Positions 49,717 through 57,698 of a stretch of DNA of 64,000 nt are shown here, one piece after another. Position 1 is the first letter of the stretch; each line of letters opens with the position of its first letter. The position numbers and the translations under genes are program-made. The notes under the pieces are model-generated. The model was not told the DNA's origin, did not search any database, and saw only the letters and a list, made by a program, of their open reading frames with translations. The stretch is from Sorangium cellulosum. GTDB lineage: Bacteria; Myxococcota_A; Polyangia; Polyangiales; Polyangiaceae. The stretch lies in NCBI RefSeq assembly GCF_002950945.1, contig NZ_CP012673.1:7950501-8014500 (forward strand). Direction: 5' to 3'.

Positions 49717-50583
49717 ATGGCATCGAAGGGCGTGAGCACGGCGCGGGTGGACAGGGACGCGGAGGCGCCGCCGGCCGAGGTGGCGACGGTCGTCGCCCTC
49801 GGCGAGGCGGGGCGCGCCGAGGTCCGCGTGAGCGACGGATCCGGGCGCACGGAGGCCGTGCCCGCGCGGGTCGCGCAGATCGCGGGCTACCGGCCGAGCC
49901 CGGGCGACCGCGTGCTCGTCACGCGCGATCGGGAAGCGTGGTACGTGATCGCGGTGCTGCACGCGGCGAGCCCGCCGGGGCTCGCGCTGCCGGACGGCGC
50001 GACGGCCGAGGTGCGGGGCGAGGCGCTCGAGGTGCGCGACCCCGCGGGCCGCCTCGTGATCCGCTACGCCGGCGGCGCGGCCGAGGTGGCGTCGCCGGAG
50101 CGCGATCTCGTGCTGTCGGCGCCGAACGGCCGGGTCGTGCTGCGCTCCGGGATGGACGTGGCGATCGAGGCGCGCCGCGACGTGACCCACCGCGCCGGCC
50201 GGCGCGTCGAGCTCGGCGCGGGCGACGCCGCGGCGCCGGCGGCGGTGCGGGTGGAGCCCGCGTCGGTCCACGTGGAGACGCCGCGCCTCACGGTGGCCGC
50301 CCGGAAGAGCCGCCTCGCGACCGGGGAGGCGACGATCTTCGCGCGCTCGATCGCGACGACGGCGGAGCACGTCGCGGAGAACGTGGGCCGCTACGAGCTC
50401 CAGGCGACGCGGCTCGTGGAGAGGACACGCGAGACCCTCCGCGAGGTCGAGGACCTCCTGGAGGCGCGCATCGGCCGCGCGAGGACGCTGGTGCGGGGGG
50501 TCTTCACCCTCCACACGCGGCGGACGGCGATGGTCTCGACGGAGGAGACGAGCGTCGACGGCAAGAGGGTCTTGCTCGGATGA
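49717..50583 (+). CDS. DUF3540 T6SS-associated protein
   Basis: A 288-residue protein. The N-terminal OB-like half (VATVVALGEAGRAEVRVSDG, SPGDRVLVTRDREAWYVIAV) is followed by short parallel beta repeats (EVRGEALEVRDPAGRLVIRY, LVLSAPNGRVVLRSGMDVAI). A C-terminal helix (IATTAEHVAENVGRYELQAT, RETLREVEDLLEARIG) comes next. This is the DUF3540 pattern found downstream of vgrG in DUF2169/DUF4150 islands. Its resemblance to a mini-gp5 suggests it extends the spike below the PAAR-like tip. GGCGGAGAG precedes ATG 49717. Between VgrG-continuing and PAAR-like genes, all on one strand. Confidence 0.85.
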   Translation: MASKGVSTARVDRDAEAPPAEVATVVALGEAGRAEVRVSDGSGRTEAVPARVAQIAGYRPSPGDRVLVTRDREAWYVIAVLHAASPPGLALPDGATAEVRGEALEVRDPAGRLVIRYAGGAAEVASPERDLVLSAPNGRVVLRSGMDVAIEARRDVTHRAGRRVELGAGDAAAPAAVRVEPASVHVETPRLTVAARKSRLATGEATIFARSIATTAEHVAENVGRYELQATRLVERTRETLREVEDLLEARIGRARTLVRGVFTLHTRRTAMVSTEETSVDGKRVLLG

Positions 50584-50641
50584 CGCGGTATCGCCGCTCC
50601 GGCGCGCCGGATCGGCCACAGGAGAGAAAGAGAGAGTCCTC

Positions 50642-51082
50642 ATGCCCCCTGCTGCGACGAAAGGCGGCGGCACCTGCCTCGGTATCCCGGACGTCTGCCA
50701 TATCCCCGTCCCCCCGCCGCCGCCCGCCGGTCCCGGCGGTGTTCCGGTGCCGTTTCCCAACACCGGGCTGCTCGTCCTGACCACGCGGGTGACGTGGCGG
50801 GTCCTGATCAGGAACAAGGGCATCTGCGTCCACAACTCGCAGATCCCGCGCAGCATGGGCGACGAGCCGGGCGTCTCCATGTTCCCGACGCCGCGGGGCA
50901 TCATGTCCAGGACCAACATGGGCAAGGTGGTGTTCCGGCGGTTCACCTTCAAGGTGAGGGCGCAGGGCAAGGGCATCGTGATGCACACCGCGACGACCTC
51001 GCACAACGGCCTCGGGAACTTCAACGTGCTCGCGGGCGCGCACATGGTCCCCTCGCAAATCAAGGTGTTCGTGGGCCGCTGA
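50642..51082 (+). CDS. PAAR-like (DUF4150) spike-tip protein
   Basis: A 146-residue protein with the DUF4150 signature: FPDVC-like GIPDVCHIPVPPPPPAGPGG, VPFPNTG, SMGDEPGVSMFPTPRGIMSR, and a final strand set KGIVMHTATTSHNG. DUF4150 proteins are PAAR analogues that cap the VgrG trimer and can carry toxins; this one is short, with no toxic C-terminal extension. AGGAGAGAAAGAGAG lies upstream of ATG 50642. It is the last gene of the island, closed by the hairpin at 51134-51171. Confidence 0.87.
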   Translation: MPPAATKGGGTCLGIPDVCHIPVPPPPPAGPGGVPVPFPNTGLLVLTTRVTWRVLIRNKGICVHNSQIPRSMGDEPGVSMFPTPRGIMSRTNMGKVVFRRFTFKVRAQGKGIVMHTATTSHNGLGNFNVLAGAHMVPSQIKVFVGR

Positions 51083-51133
51083 CGGGCGGGCGCGCGGGGC
51101 TTCCCCGCGTGTCATGAGGGCCTGGCCGCCGAG

Positions 51134-51171
51134 GGCGTTCGGGATCATCGCCGTGGATGATCCCGAACGCC
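51134..51171. terminator. bidirectional terminator hairpin at the end of the T6SS island
   Basis: GGCGTTCGGGATCATC (51134-51149) pairs perfectly with 51156-51171 across a 6-nt loop. It stands between the convergent DUF4150 and alpha-galactosidase genes and can serve both. Confidence 0.85.
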
Positions 51172-51188
51172 TCGAGCTTTGCTCGCGC

Positions 51189-53831
51189 CTATTCGGCGCG
51201 AACGTTGTCGATCTGGAAGGTGCCGCCCTTCAGGTAGACCCAGACCGCGGTGACCCGGGAGAGGTCCAGCTCCACGCCGCTCGGGCACTCGATCCCGCTG
51301 ATCGCAGCCTTGATCGTCTTGCTGGAGTTCGCGTTGGTCCAGGTCCAGAGCCCGCCCTGGCACCAGGCCGGATTGCCCTCGTCCTGTCCGATCTGGACGG
51401 CGATCTCCCCGGAGGTCCCGGTCTCCCCGGTCTTCACGTCGAACTTGAACACCGTGTGCCCGGTGAGGTCGAGGGGCTCGGCGAGCGCGCGGCCGAACCA
51501 GTTCCCGTCCGTCGGCGAGACGACCTCCAGCCCGTACTCGCCGTCGGTGTGGAACAGCGCGGACTGGCTGACGGTCCCGCCGCTGTCGACGTTCGCGATG
51601 CCCCAGCCCTCGGTCCCGGACTCGAACGAGAAGAGGGTCGTCTCCGGGGTCGTCGGCTCGGAGCTCGCGCCGCACACGAGGAGGGGCGCCGCCCAGTCGG
51701 TGTGATCGCTCGCGCTGGAGTCCCCCGGCGCGGTCACGAGCCGCAGCCACGTCGCGCCGGTCACGTCGGCGGTGAGCGTCATCGCCGGGTCGTTCGCCGT
51801 CATGACCCCGCTCTCCGCCACCACCACGTCATCGGCGTAGATGGTGAACGACGCGGAGGCGTCCGCGGTGACCTCGTCGTCGATCCCCACATCCGTGGTG
51901 AGGGTCGAGCAGCGCCCGCCGAGGTAATAGACGATCTCGCTCGCGGCGTGGGTGCCGAGGCCCTTCGTGTAGACGGCGCCGCCGAGGGTGATCAGGTTGC
52001 CGTCTTCCGGGCTCGCGGAGCCGTTGCTCGTGTCGAGCTCCACGGGGCCGACCGCGTTGTCGACGCGGACCGGTGTCAGCCTGCTCAGGTACGTCGCTCC
52101 GTCCAGCGGGGGCGCGACGACCACGCTGACCACCTCGCTCGAGACGGAGGTCTCGTCGCCGTCGCCCCAGGTGTAGGTCGTCGCCACGACGAGCGAGTAA
52201 CGGCCCGCGGGTGTGCCCTCGGGCACACGGATGTTCCACCGCGTCGGCAGGATCACGCTGGGGCGCAGGATCGCGCTCGTGCTGGCCTCCTCCGCGGTGA
52301 CCTCCCAGCCCGCCGGGGCCGTGACGTCGACCTCCACGGCGGCGGCGTCGGTGAGCCCCTCGTTCTTCACCTCGGTATCGAGCGGCGACCCGGCGGCGTC
52401 CCCGGAGATCAACGTGCCCAGCTTGGCCCCGAGGGTCAGTGCGGGCGCCAGCACCTCGGGCTCCGACGCGGGGCTGACCCGGTAGACGACGGTGCCGTGC
52501 GCCGGCACGCCCGCGGCGATGAGCGCCTTCGTGTGCAGGCTCTTGCCGGTCCACACGTCGTCGAGGCGGTACGCCGCGGCCTCCGCGAGCCCGGCTTCGA
52601 CGGCGGGGGCGCCGACCACCGCCAGCTCGTCCGTGGAGTTGTAGAGCGCAACGGCGATCTTGCCGTCGACGAGTGGCTTGCTGAGCACCATGACGCCCTC
52701 GCTGTCCGTCACGATGGCGGCCTGCTTGCCCAGCGGGTCCTGATCGATGGCGATGATGTCCCTGTTGCCCAGGATCGCCAGCGTCTCTTCCGAGGCCGTC
52801 CGCAGATCGGTGCCGATGATCAGCGGCGCCGCCATCATCGCCCACATCCCCATGTGGGTGCGGTACTCCGTGAGCGACATCCCGCCGTTGCCGACCTCCA
52901 GCATGTCCGGGTCGTTCCAGTGCCCGGGCCCGGCGTACTGCGCGAGGCGGACGTTCCTCGCGATGATGGATCGCAGGCTCGACCAGTTGTCGCTGATGTC
53001 CCCGGTGGTCCGCCACAGGTTCCCCACCCCGACGGCCCACTCCCAGGGCTGGGACTCGCCCCACTCGCAGATCGAGTAGACGATGTTGCCGCCGGCGTCG
53101 TCGAGCGCCTCGCGCATGGCGGTGTAGCGCCGGACGTAGTCCTCGCGTGAGCCGTCGGACTGGTTGTAGCAGTTGTCGTATTTCAGGTAGTCGACGCCCC
53201 ACTCGGCCCAGGTCTGCGCGTCGATCTCCTCGTGGCCGAGGCTGCCGGGGTACCCCGCGCAGGTCTTGGTGCCGGCGTCGCCGTAGATCCCGAGCTTCAG
53301 GCCCTTGCCGTGCACGTAGTCGGCGAGGCCCTTGATCCCGGACGGGAACTTCTCGGGATCCGGCACCAGCTTGCCGTCCGGGCCGCGCTCGCGGAGCGAC
53401 CAGCAATCGTCGATGTTGACGTACTGATAGCCGAGATCCTTCAGCCCGGAGTCCACGAAGAAATCCGCGGTCTCCTTGATGAGGGTCTCGTTCACGTCGC
53501 AACCGAAGGCGTTCCAGTTATTGAACCCCATGGGCGGCGTCAGCGCCAGGCGATCGATGGAGCTCGGCCCGCCCCCGCCCCCGCCCTCGTTGCCGCTGCC
53601 GCCGTGGCCGCCGCCTTCATTGCCGCCGCCGCCGTTATTGCCGCTGCCGCCGCCGCCGTCATTGCCGCTGCCGCCGCCGCCGTCATTGCCGCTGCCGCCG
53701 TGGCCGCCGCCGCCCTCCTCCGCGGGACGCCCATCGTCGGACCCGCCGCAGCCCACGGGGCCAGCAGCCAGCATGGACAAGAGAACTGCCGTGATCGCGC
53801 CCGGCGCATGGCGCGTGTGTCTGTGCATCAT
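51189..53831 (-). CDS. GH27 alpha-galactosidase lipoprotein with NPCBM and C-terminal binding module
   Basis: An 880-residue lipoprotein. ATG 53831 (GAGAGG nine bases upstream); lipobox AAGPVGC; Gly/Asn/Ser linker to about residue 75. The GH27 barrel runs about 80-360: LALTPPMGFNNWNAFGCDVN, YVNIDDCWS, nucleophile Asp near residue 218 in VDYLKYDNCYNQ, acid/base Asp in RTTGDISDNWSS. A beta-sandwich C-domain follows. The next modules are NEW3-like (GDAAGSPLDTEVKNEGLTDA), NPCBM (KGLGTHAASEIVYYLGGRCS) and a final jelly-roll (LFSFESGTEGWGIANVDSGG) that probably binds glycan. It removes alpha-galactosyl groups from galactomannan or similar plant polymers outside the cell. Confidence 0.93.
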   Translation of the reverse strand: MMHRHTRHAPGAITAVLLSMLAAGPVGCGGSDDGRPAEEGGGGHGGSGNDGGGGSGNDGGGGSGNNGGGGNEGGGHGGSGNEGGGGGGPSSIDRLALTPPMGFNNWNAFGCDVNETLIKETADFFVDSGLKDLGYQYVNIDDCWSLRERGPDGKLVPDPEKFPSGIKGLADYVHGKGLKLGIYGDAGTKTCAGYPGSLGHEEIDAQTWAEWGVDYLKYDNCYNQSDGSREDYVRRYTAMREALDDAGGNIVYSICEWGESQPWEWAVGVGNLWRTTGDISDNWSSLRSIIARNVRLAQYAGPGHWNDPDMLEVGNGGMSLTEYRTHMGMWAMMAAPLIIGTDLRTASEETLAILGNRDIIAIDQDPLGKQAAIVTDSEGVMVLSKPLVDGKIAVALYNSTDELAVVGAPAVEAGLAEAAAYRLDDVWTGKSLHTKALIAAGVPAHGTVVYRVSPASEPEVLAPALTLGAKLGTLISGDAAGSPLDTEVKNEGLTDAAAVEVDVTAPAGWEVTAEEASTSAILRPSVILPTRWNIRVPEGTPAGRYSLVVATTYTWGDGDETSVSSEVVSVVVAPPLDGATYLSRLTPVRVDNAVGPVELDTSNGSASPEDGNLITLGGAVYTKGLGTHAASEIVYYLGGRCSTLTTDVGIDDEVTADASASFTIYADDVVVAESGVMTANDPAMTLTADVTGATWLRLVTAPGDSSASDHTDWAAPLLVCGASSEPTTPETTLFSFESGTEGWGIANVDSGGTVSQSALFHTDGEYGLEVVSPTDGNWFGRALAEPLDLTGHTVFKFDVKTGETGTSGEIAVQIGQDEGNPAWCQGGLWTWTNANSSKTIKAAISGIECPSGVELDLSRVTAVWVYLKGGTFQIDNVRAE

Positions 53832-53912
53832 GTTCTGGAACCTCTCGGTGACTGGGAGGTACTGCCGCCCGGCGACGGGCCGATGAAGAACGAAGGACAA
53901 ACCAAGGATGGT

Positions 53913-53926
53913 GGATCGCACGATCC
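53913..53926. promoter_or_regulatory. 14-bp imperfect palindrome upstream of the alpha-galactosidase
   Basis: GGATCGCACGATCC, symmetric except for the central CA, about 85 nt before the start codon. Length and place suit a LacI-type operator, but it differs from the GH43 operators and no clear promoter hexamers flank it. Confidence 0.3.
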
Positions 53927-53986
53927 CCAGTTGCGCCAGGCCCTTGTACCGGCTCATCACGACGAGAATTACCTCTTAGACGGAAT

Positions 53987-55600
53987 TTGCCGCCAAGACG
54001 GCACAGGATGGGTTCCCGCCGCGTGCTGCCGGACAGCCGATCGCCTCGGCCGCCCGCAGATGAGGTGACACCGGCGCACGCACGGAGGGACAAGGCCGCG
54101 GTCCATTTCGACAACGAGTTCCCGCTCTGGGGCGGCGGCTGGACCCGGAGCGGCATCAGCTACATGGGGATGTGGGTCGGCCCCGGCGCCGCCAGGGACC
54201 CGTGGGGGCTCGCCCACGAGTTCATGCACGGCGTGCAGTCGATGACCCAGGCGTTCCCGGACTGTGGCGGCACCGGCTGCTGGATCTTCGAGAGCCACGC
54301 GAACTGGATGCCGCACCAGATCTGGCGGGACAACGTGCACTGCTCGGAGATGCTGCCGAACATGCCGCACCTCTATTACGGCAACACGCGCGACCGCTAT
54401 TGCAACTGGCAGCTCTTCGAGTTCCTGAAGGACAAGCACTGCTACGGCGCCGTCAACGACATGTGGGCTTACCAGGCGCCGAGCGGCCAGCGCGACCCGT
54501 GGCAGAAGCTGATGCTGAGCCGGGGCTGGGACATCGAGCAGCTCAACGACCTGTTCGGCGAGTGGGCGATGCACAACGTCACCTGGGATTACCGCGACCC
54601 GCCGCCCGCGGACGGCGGCGATCAGGCGAGCGTGTACCGCCGGGCTTACGGATCGATCGAGGCCGACCTGACGTCGCGCGGCCGTACGGAGCGGCGGCTC
54701 CGGCTCACGCGGCTCGAGTCGCTCGACGAGGGCTGGGCAGAGAGCCGCCGCTTCGTCTCGCCGTACCACTGGGCGCCGCAGCGCTGGGGATACAACGTCG
54801 TGCGCCTGCACCCCGAGCCGGACGCGACCAGCGTGCGGGTCGTGTTCCGGGGCGTCACGCAGGACGGCGCCAATTCCGGCTGGCGCTGGGGCCTCGTGGC
54901 GACGGACGCGGAGCTGACCGAGGCGCGTTACTCCCCGCTGCAGCGAGGGGCCGACGGCGAGCTGAGCTTCTGCGTCAGCCCGGGCGAGAACGTCTATCTG
55001 GTCGTGGTGGCGACGCCGACCGAGTACCAGAAGCTGGTCTGGACGAACCCTTCGGACGGTCCGGCGTACCCCTCGATCCATCGTTATCCGTACATGGTGG
55101 AGGTTGACGGAGCGTGGCCGGCCGGCTTCGAGGGCGGCCAGATCGAGGCGTGCCCGTCGGGCACGGCGAGGCACACGAACGGCGGCGGCTGCGCGCCCCC
55201 GGGCACGCCGTCGAGCGTGTACGTCGGTCCGTACGCCAGGATCCTCGGCGGCGAGGTGAGCGGGGACGTCCACGTCGAGGATCACGCGACGATCGTCAAC
55301 GGCACGATCTCCGGCGGCCGGATCGGCGCGCTCAGCCTGGTCGGGCAAGGCGGCGCGGGCGTCCAGGCGCGCGGGTTCAACGTGAGCGGCTCGGCGCTCG
55401 TGCAGACCACGTTTTATCCGCTCGGCTGGTTCGGCACCGGCCAGTCCGTCTCCGGGACGGCGCACCTGCTCGGAGACGTCGAGTTCGTCTCGTCGTCGAA
55501 GTCACGCAATAGTTTCTACGGGTTCGTCCCGGACGACTGGAGCGGCGTCTCCTCGGCGACCGAGGTGACGGTCGCGCCGCCGTACACCTGGCGACCTTGA
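53987..55600 (+). CDS. HExxH metalloprotease-like protein (DUF6055-type), apparently 5'-truncated
   Basis: A 537-codon open frame. The body from about residue 38 is well formed: VHFDNEFPLWGGGWTRSGIS, then the zinc motif AHEFMH (His77, Glu78, His81), a Cys-rich region (CGGTGCWIFESHANWMPHQI) and large beta domains. It ends with repeated G-rich strands (YARILGGEVSGDVHVEDHAT). This matches DUF6055-like secreted proteins. The first 30 codons are Arg/Pro-rich, lack a signal peptide, and the ATG has no ribosome site, although such proteins are normally exported. The 5' end was probably lost in a rearrangement next to the alpha-galactosidase promoter region. Confidence 0.7.
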   Translation: MPPRRHRMGSRRVLPDSRSPRPPADEVTPAHARRDKAAVHFDNEFPLWGGGWTRSGISYMGMWVGPGAARDPWGLAHEFMHGVQSMTQAFPDCGGTGCWIFESHANWMPHQIWRDNVHCSEMLPNMPHLYYGNTRDRYCNWQLFEFLKDKHCYGAVNDMWAYQAPSGQRDPWQKLMLSRGWDIEQLNDLFGEWAMHNVTWDYRDPPPADGGDQASVYRRAYGSIEADLTSRGRTERRLRLTRLESLDEGWAESRRFVSPYHWAPQRWGYNVVRLHPEPDATSVRVVFRGVTQDGANSGWRWGLVATDAELTEARYSPLQRGADGELSFCVSPGENVYLVVVATPTEYQKLVWTNPSDGPAYPSIHRYPYMVEVDGAWPAGFEGGQIEACPSGTARHTNGGGCAPPGTPSSVYVGPYARILGGEVSGDVHVEDHATIVNGTISGGRIGALSLVGQGGAGVQARGFNVSGSALVQTTFYPLGWFGTGQSVSGTAHLLGDVEFVSSSKSRNSFYGFVPDDWSGVSSATEVTVAPPYTWRP

Positions 55601-55678
55601 CGCCGCGCCCCGGGGCGCCTCGCGCGCTGCGCGATCGGCGGCTGCGCCCGGCTCCGGGCGCAGCCCCGCCGGGCGGGG

Positions 55679-56329
55679 TCACGGCGCGTCGAAGCGGTAC
55701 GTGGTCGCCTGCGCCGAGGCGCGCTGGCCGAACTCCTGGCAGAAGGCCGTCAGGGCGCGGTAGCCGGTCGTGTCGAGCATCTTCCGGAACTCGAGGTGCG
55801 TGACGAGGCAGAACAGGCAGACCTCCAGGTAGCTGACGTCGCGATCCTGGGGCAGGCGCGCGCGCGCGGCCTGCACGTTGTCGTCCAGCCAGGTGAGCAT
55901 GTTGAGCAGGCTCTGCTGCGGCTTCGCGAGCTGCGCGTCGTCCTTGGGCGTGCCCGCGAGCTGGCTCATGATCAACGTCACCTCGGTGGACATGGCTTGC
56001 ACGGCGAGCTCCTGCGCGTTCGCCGTCAGCGCGTCGGTGAGGTGCTCGGGCCAGACCACGCGGCGCTGCGCCGGCGCCCGGCGCGCGAGCTCGCGGCAGA
56101 TGGTGAGCGACCCGAACCATGCGGTCGTCCCCGTCCGCAGGATCGGCAAACGCAGCGCGGGGTTGCCGGCGTAGTCGGCGGCGTTCACGGAGCGCAGGTC
56201 GGGCACGACCTCGAAGGCGTAGGCGACCTCGAGCTCCGCGGCGAAGATGCGCGTGACGCGCGTGAAATGGGAGCTCGAGCGGCCGACGAGCGTCGGAGTG
56301 CGGCTGGGGTCGAGTGCGGGCTGGGTCAC
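55679..56329 (-). CDS. glutathione S-transferase family protein
   Basis: A 216-residue protein. The thioredoxin-like N-terminal domain is TPTLVGRSSSHFTRVTRIFA through DYAGNPALRLPILRTG (cis-Pro) and TTAWFGSLTICREL. The helical C-terminal domain has QSLLNMLTWLDDNVQAARAR and VSYLEVCLFCLVTHLEFRKM. The Ser-x-x-x-Thr-Arg at the active-site position is GST-like. Role unknown; detoxification is typical. Convergent with the truncated HExxH gene. Confidence 0.85.
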   Translation of the reverse strand: MTQPALDPSRTPTLVGRSSSHFTRVTRIFAAELEVAYAFEVVPDLRSVNAADYAGNPALRLPILRTGTTAWFGSLTICRELARRAPAQRRVVWPEHLTDALTANAQELAVQAMSTEVTLIMSQLAGTPKDDAQLAKPQQSLLNMLTWLDDNVQAARARLPQDRDVSYLEVCLFCLVTHLEFRKMLDTTGYRALTAFCQEFGQRASAQATTYRFDAP

Positions 56330-56346
56330 CCGATCTAGCTACCACA

Positions 56347-56364
56347 GGCCCCGGCCCGGGGGCC
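56347..56364 (-). terminator. short GC hairpin after the Gfo/Idh-type gene
   Basis: GGCCCC (56347-56352) and GGGGCC (56359-56364) pair across 6 nt, 13 nt beyond the stop codon of the minus-strand gene at 56377. Confidence 0.4.
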
Positions 56365-56376
56365 AGGGAGGCGCGC

Positions 56377-57474
56377 TCAGCCCTTCCAGGGGAGGCGCCG
56401 CTCGGCGGCGGAGGCCTGGGCGATCGTGTCGACCAGGCGGTGGAGCTTCAGCGCGTCGCGGAACGTCGGGGCGACCGAGGTGCCCTCCGCGAGATCCTTC
56501 GCGAACGCCGCATACACGTGCGCTATCTGGAACGCGTCGTCGGAAAGGCCCGATCTCGGGAGCCAGGAGAGGTGCTCGGGCGTGGGGATCGGCTGGAGCG
56601 GCTGTCCGTCGCCGCGGGCGCCCGACAGGCTCATATCCTGGGACAGGACGATATCTCCCTCGGTGCCGGTGAGGGTGCAGCTCACGACGGGGCCATTTCG
56701 TTTGCCGGCCTCGAAGTGGGCCGACAGGACAGCGCCGTTCGCGAGCGTCCCGGCGATGAGCGCCTGATCCGGCGCCGTCACCGGCAGGACCTCGCCCGTC
56801 TCGATCAACGTCGTCTGGTCGAACTGGCGGGTGACGATGCTGGACAGGCTCTCGGGCTCACCGACCACGGCGAACACCGTGTCGAGGAAGTGCGCGGCGA
56901 AGATCGTGAGCACGTTGGCGCCGCTGTTCACGTCGGCCGCGTACGCGTCGGAGCGCGCGCGCCGGGCGCCGGTCTGCGGCACCGCGGCGTGGATGTTCAC
57001 CGAGCGCAGCTTGCCCAGATAGCCCTCGTCGAGCAGCTGGCGCAGGTGGCGCACGCTCGGCGCGAGGCGCCGCTGGAGCCCGATCACGGTGCGGACGCCG
57101 GCGGCCTCGGCGGCGCCGGCGAGCTCGGTGGCCTCGGCGAGCGAGACCCCGAGCGGCCACTCGCAGAAGACGTCCTTCTTCGCGGCGACCGCGGCGCGGA
57201 CGGGCCGCGCGTGTTCGGGCGCGCGGACGGAGACGACGACGAGATCCACGTCGGGGTGCTCGATCAGCGGCTCGGCGCGGTCGAACGCGTGGCGCGCCCC
57301 GAAGCGGCGCGCGGCCTCGTCGGCGCTCGCCTGCCGGGTGGTGCTCACCGCGGTGATCTCGTACCCGTCGAGCGCGGCGAGCGCGGGCAGGTGCGTTGCC
57401 ACGGCCCAACCCCTGTCGGGGCTCGCCCCGATGATTCCGACCCGGATCTTGTTCGGTCCTCTCGTGCCGCTCAT
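56377..57474 (-). CDS. Gfo/Idh/MocA-family protein with EWP in place of EKP (Gal80-like)
   Basis: A 365-residue two-domain protein. The Rossmann domain starts IRVGIIGASPDRGWAVATHL; the dinucleotide loop is GASPDRG. The conserved E-K-P of the family appears as CEWPLGVSLAEA, so the usual catalytic Lys is Trp. The C-terminal alpha/beta domain is intact (VLTIFAAHFLDTVFAVVGEP). EWP is seen in Gal80-like members, which may sense rather than oxidise sugars. AAGGAGAGG precedes ATG 57474. Its promoter region has ACCGGAG/CTCCGGT palindromes (57504-57549). No partner genes adjoin it. Confidence 0.88.
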   Translation of the reverse strand: MSGTRGPNKIRVGIIGASPDRGWAVATHLPALAALDGYEITAVSTTRQASADEAARRFGARHAFDRAEPLIEHPDVDLVVVSVRAPEHARPVRAAVAAKKDVFCEWPLGVSLAEATELAGAAEAAGVRTVIGLQRRLAPSVRHLRQLLDEGYLGKLRSVNIHAAVPQTGARRARSDAYAADVNSGANVLTIFAAHFLDTVFAVVGEPESLSSIVTRQFDQTTLIETGEVLPVTAPDQALIAGTLANGAVLSAHFEAGKRNGPVVSCTLTGTEGDIVLSQDMSLSGARGDGQPLQPIPTPEHLSWLPRSGLSDDAFQIAHVYAAFAKDLAEGTSVAPTFRDALKLHRLVDTIAQASAAERRLPWKG

Positions 57475-57503
57475 GGCCTCTCCTTGACGAACCGCTCCGG
57501 GAC

Positions 57504-57549
57504 AACCGGAGGGTTACTCCGGTTATTATGCGGAGGGAACCTCCGGTTT
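57504..57549. promoter_or_regulatory. AACCGGAG/CTCCGGTT operator block upstream of the Gfo/Idh gene
   Basis: AACCGGAG-GGTTA-CTCCGGTT (57504-57524) is a perfect inverted repeat. A further CTCCGGTT half-site lies at 57541-57548, preceded by GGAAC. The block starts 30 nt upstream of the start codon and spans an AT-rich ATAATAAC stretch that could be a -10 on the minus strand. Likely a regulator binding site with three half-sites. Confidence 0.6.
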
Positions 57550-57580
57550 GCAAGGTCGCTCGGTCGATTGGTCCCGAGGA

Positions 57581-57676
57581 CCCCAACCTCGGTCGCGTTG
57601 CTCAACCTGGGTCGGGTCGCGCAACCTGGGTCGGGTCGCGGCGGGTCGCGCAACCTGGGTCGGGTCGCGGGTCGCG
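57581..57676. repeat. GCGCAACCTGGGTCGGGTC tandem repeat, degenerate array
   Basis: Three clear and one decayed copy of the 19-bp unit, with partial CGGGTCGCG insertions, in the gap between the Gfo/Idh and MDR genes. A clean array of the same unit is at 61308-61364, and a weak CCCGACCTGGGTCTCG trace lies at about 58664. Confidence 0.8.
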
Positions 57677-57698
57677 CTGCTCGTCGCTGCCGTCGACT

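Noticed and set aside
44598-49850. Very long open frame on the minus strand across the T6SS island
   Set aside because: It is the shadow of the high-GC genes on the plus strand: Arg/Ala/Pro-rich, no family, no ribosome site, and it ignores gene boundaries.
57581-57676. Tandem repeat considered as a CRISPR array
   Set aside because: No unique spacers of regular length; units are contiguous 19-mers and no cas genes are near.
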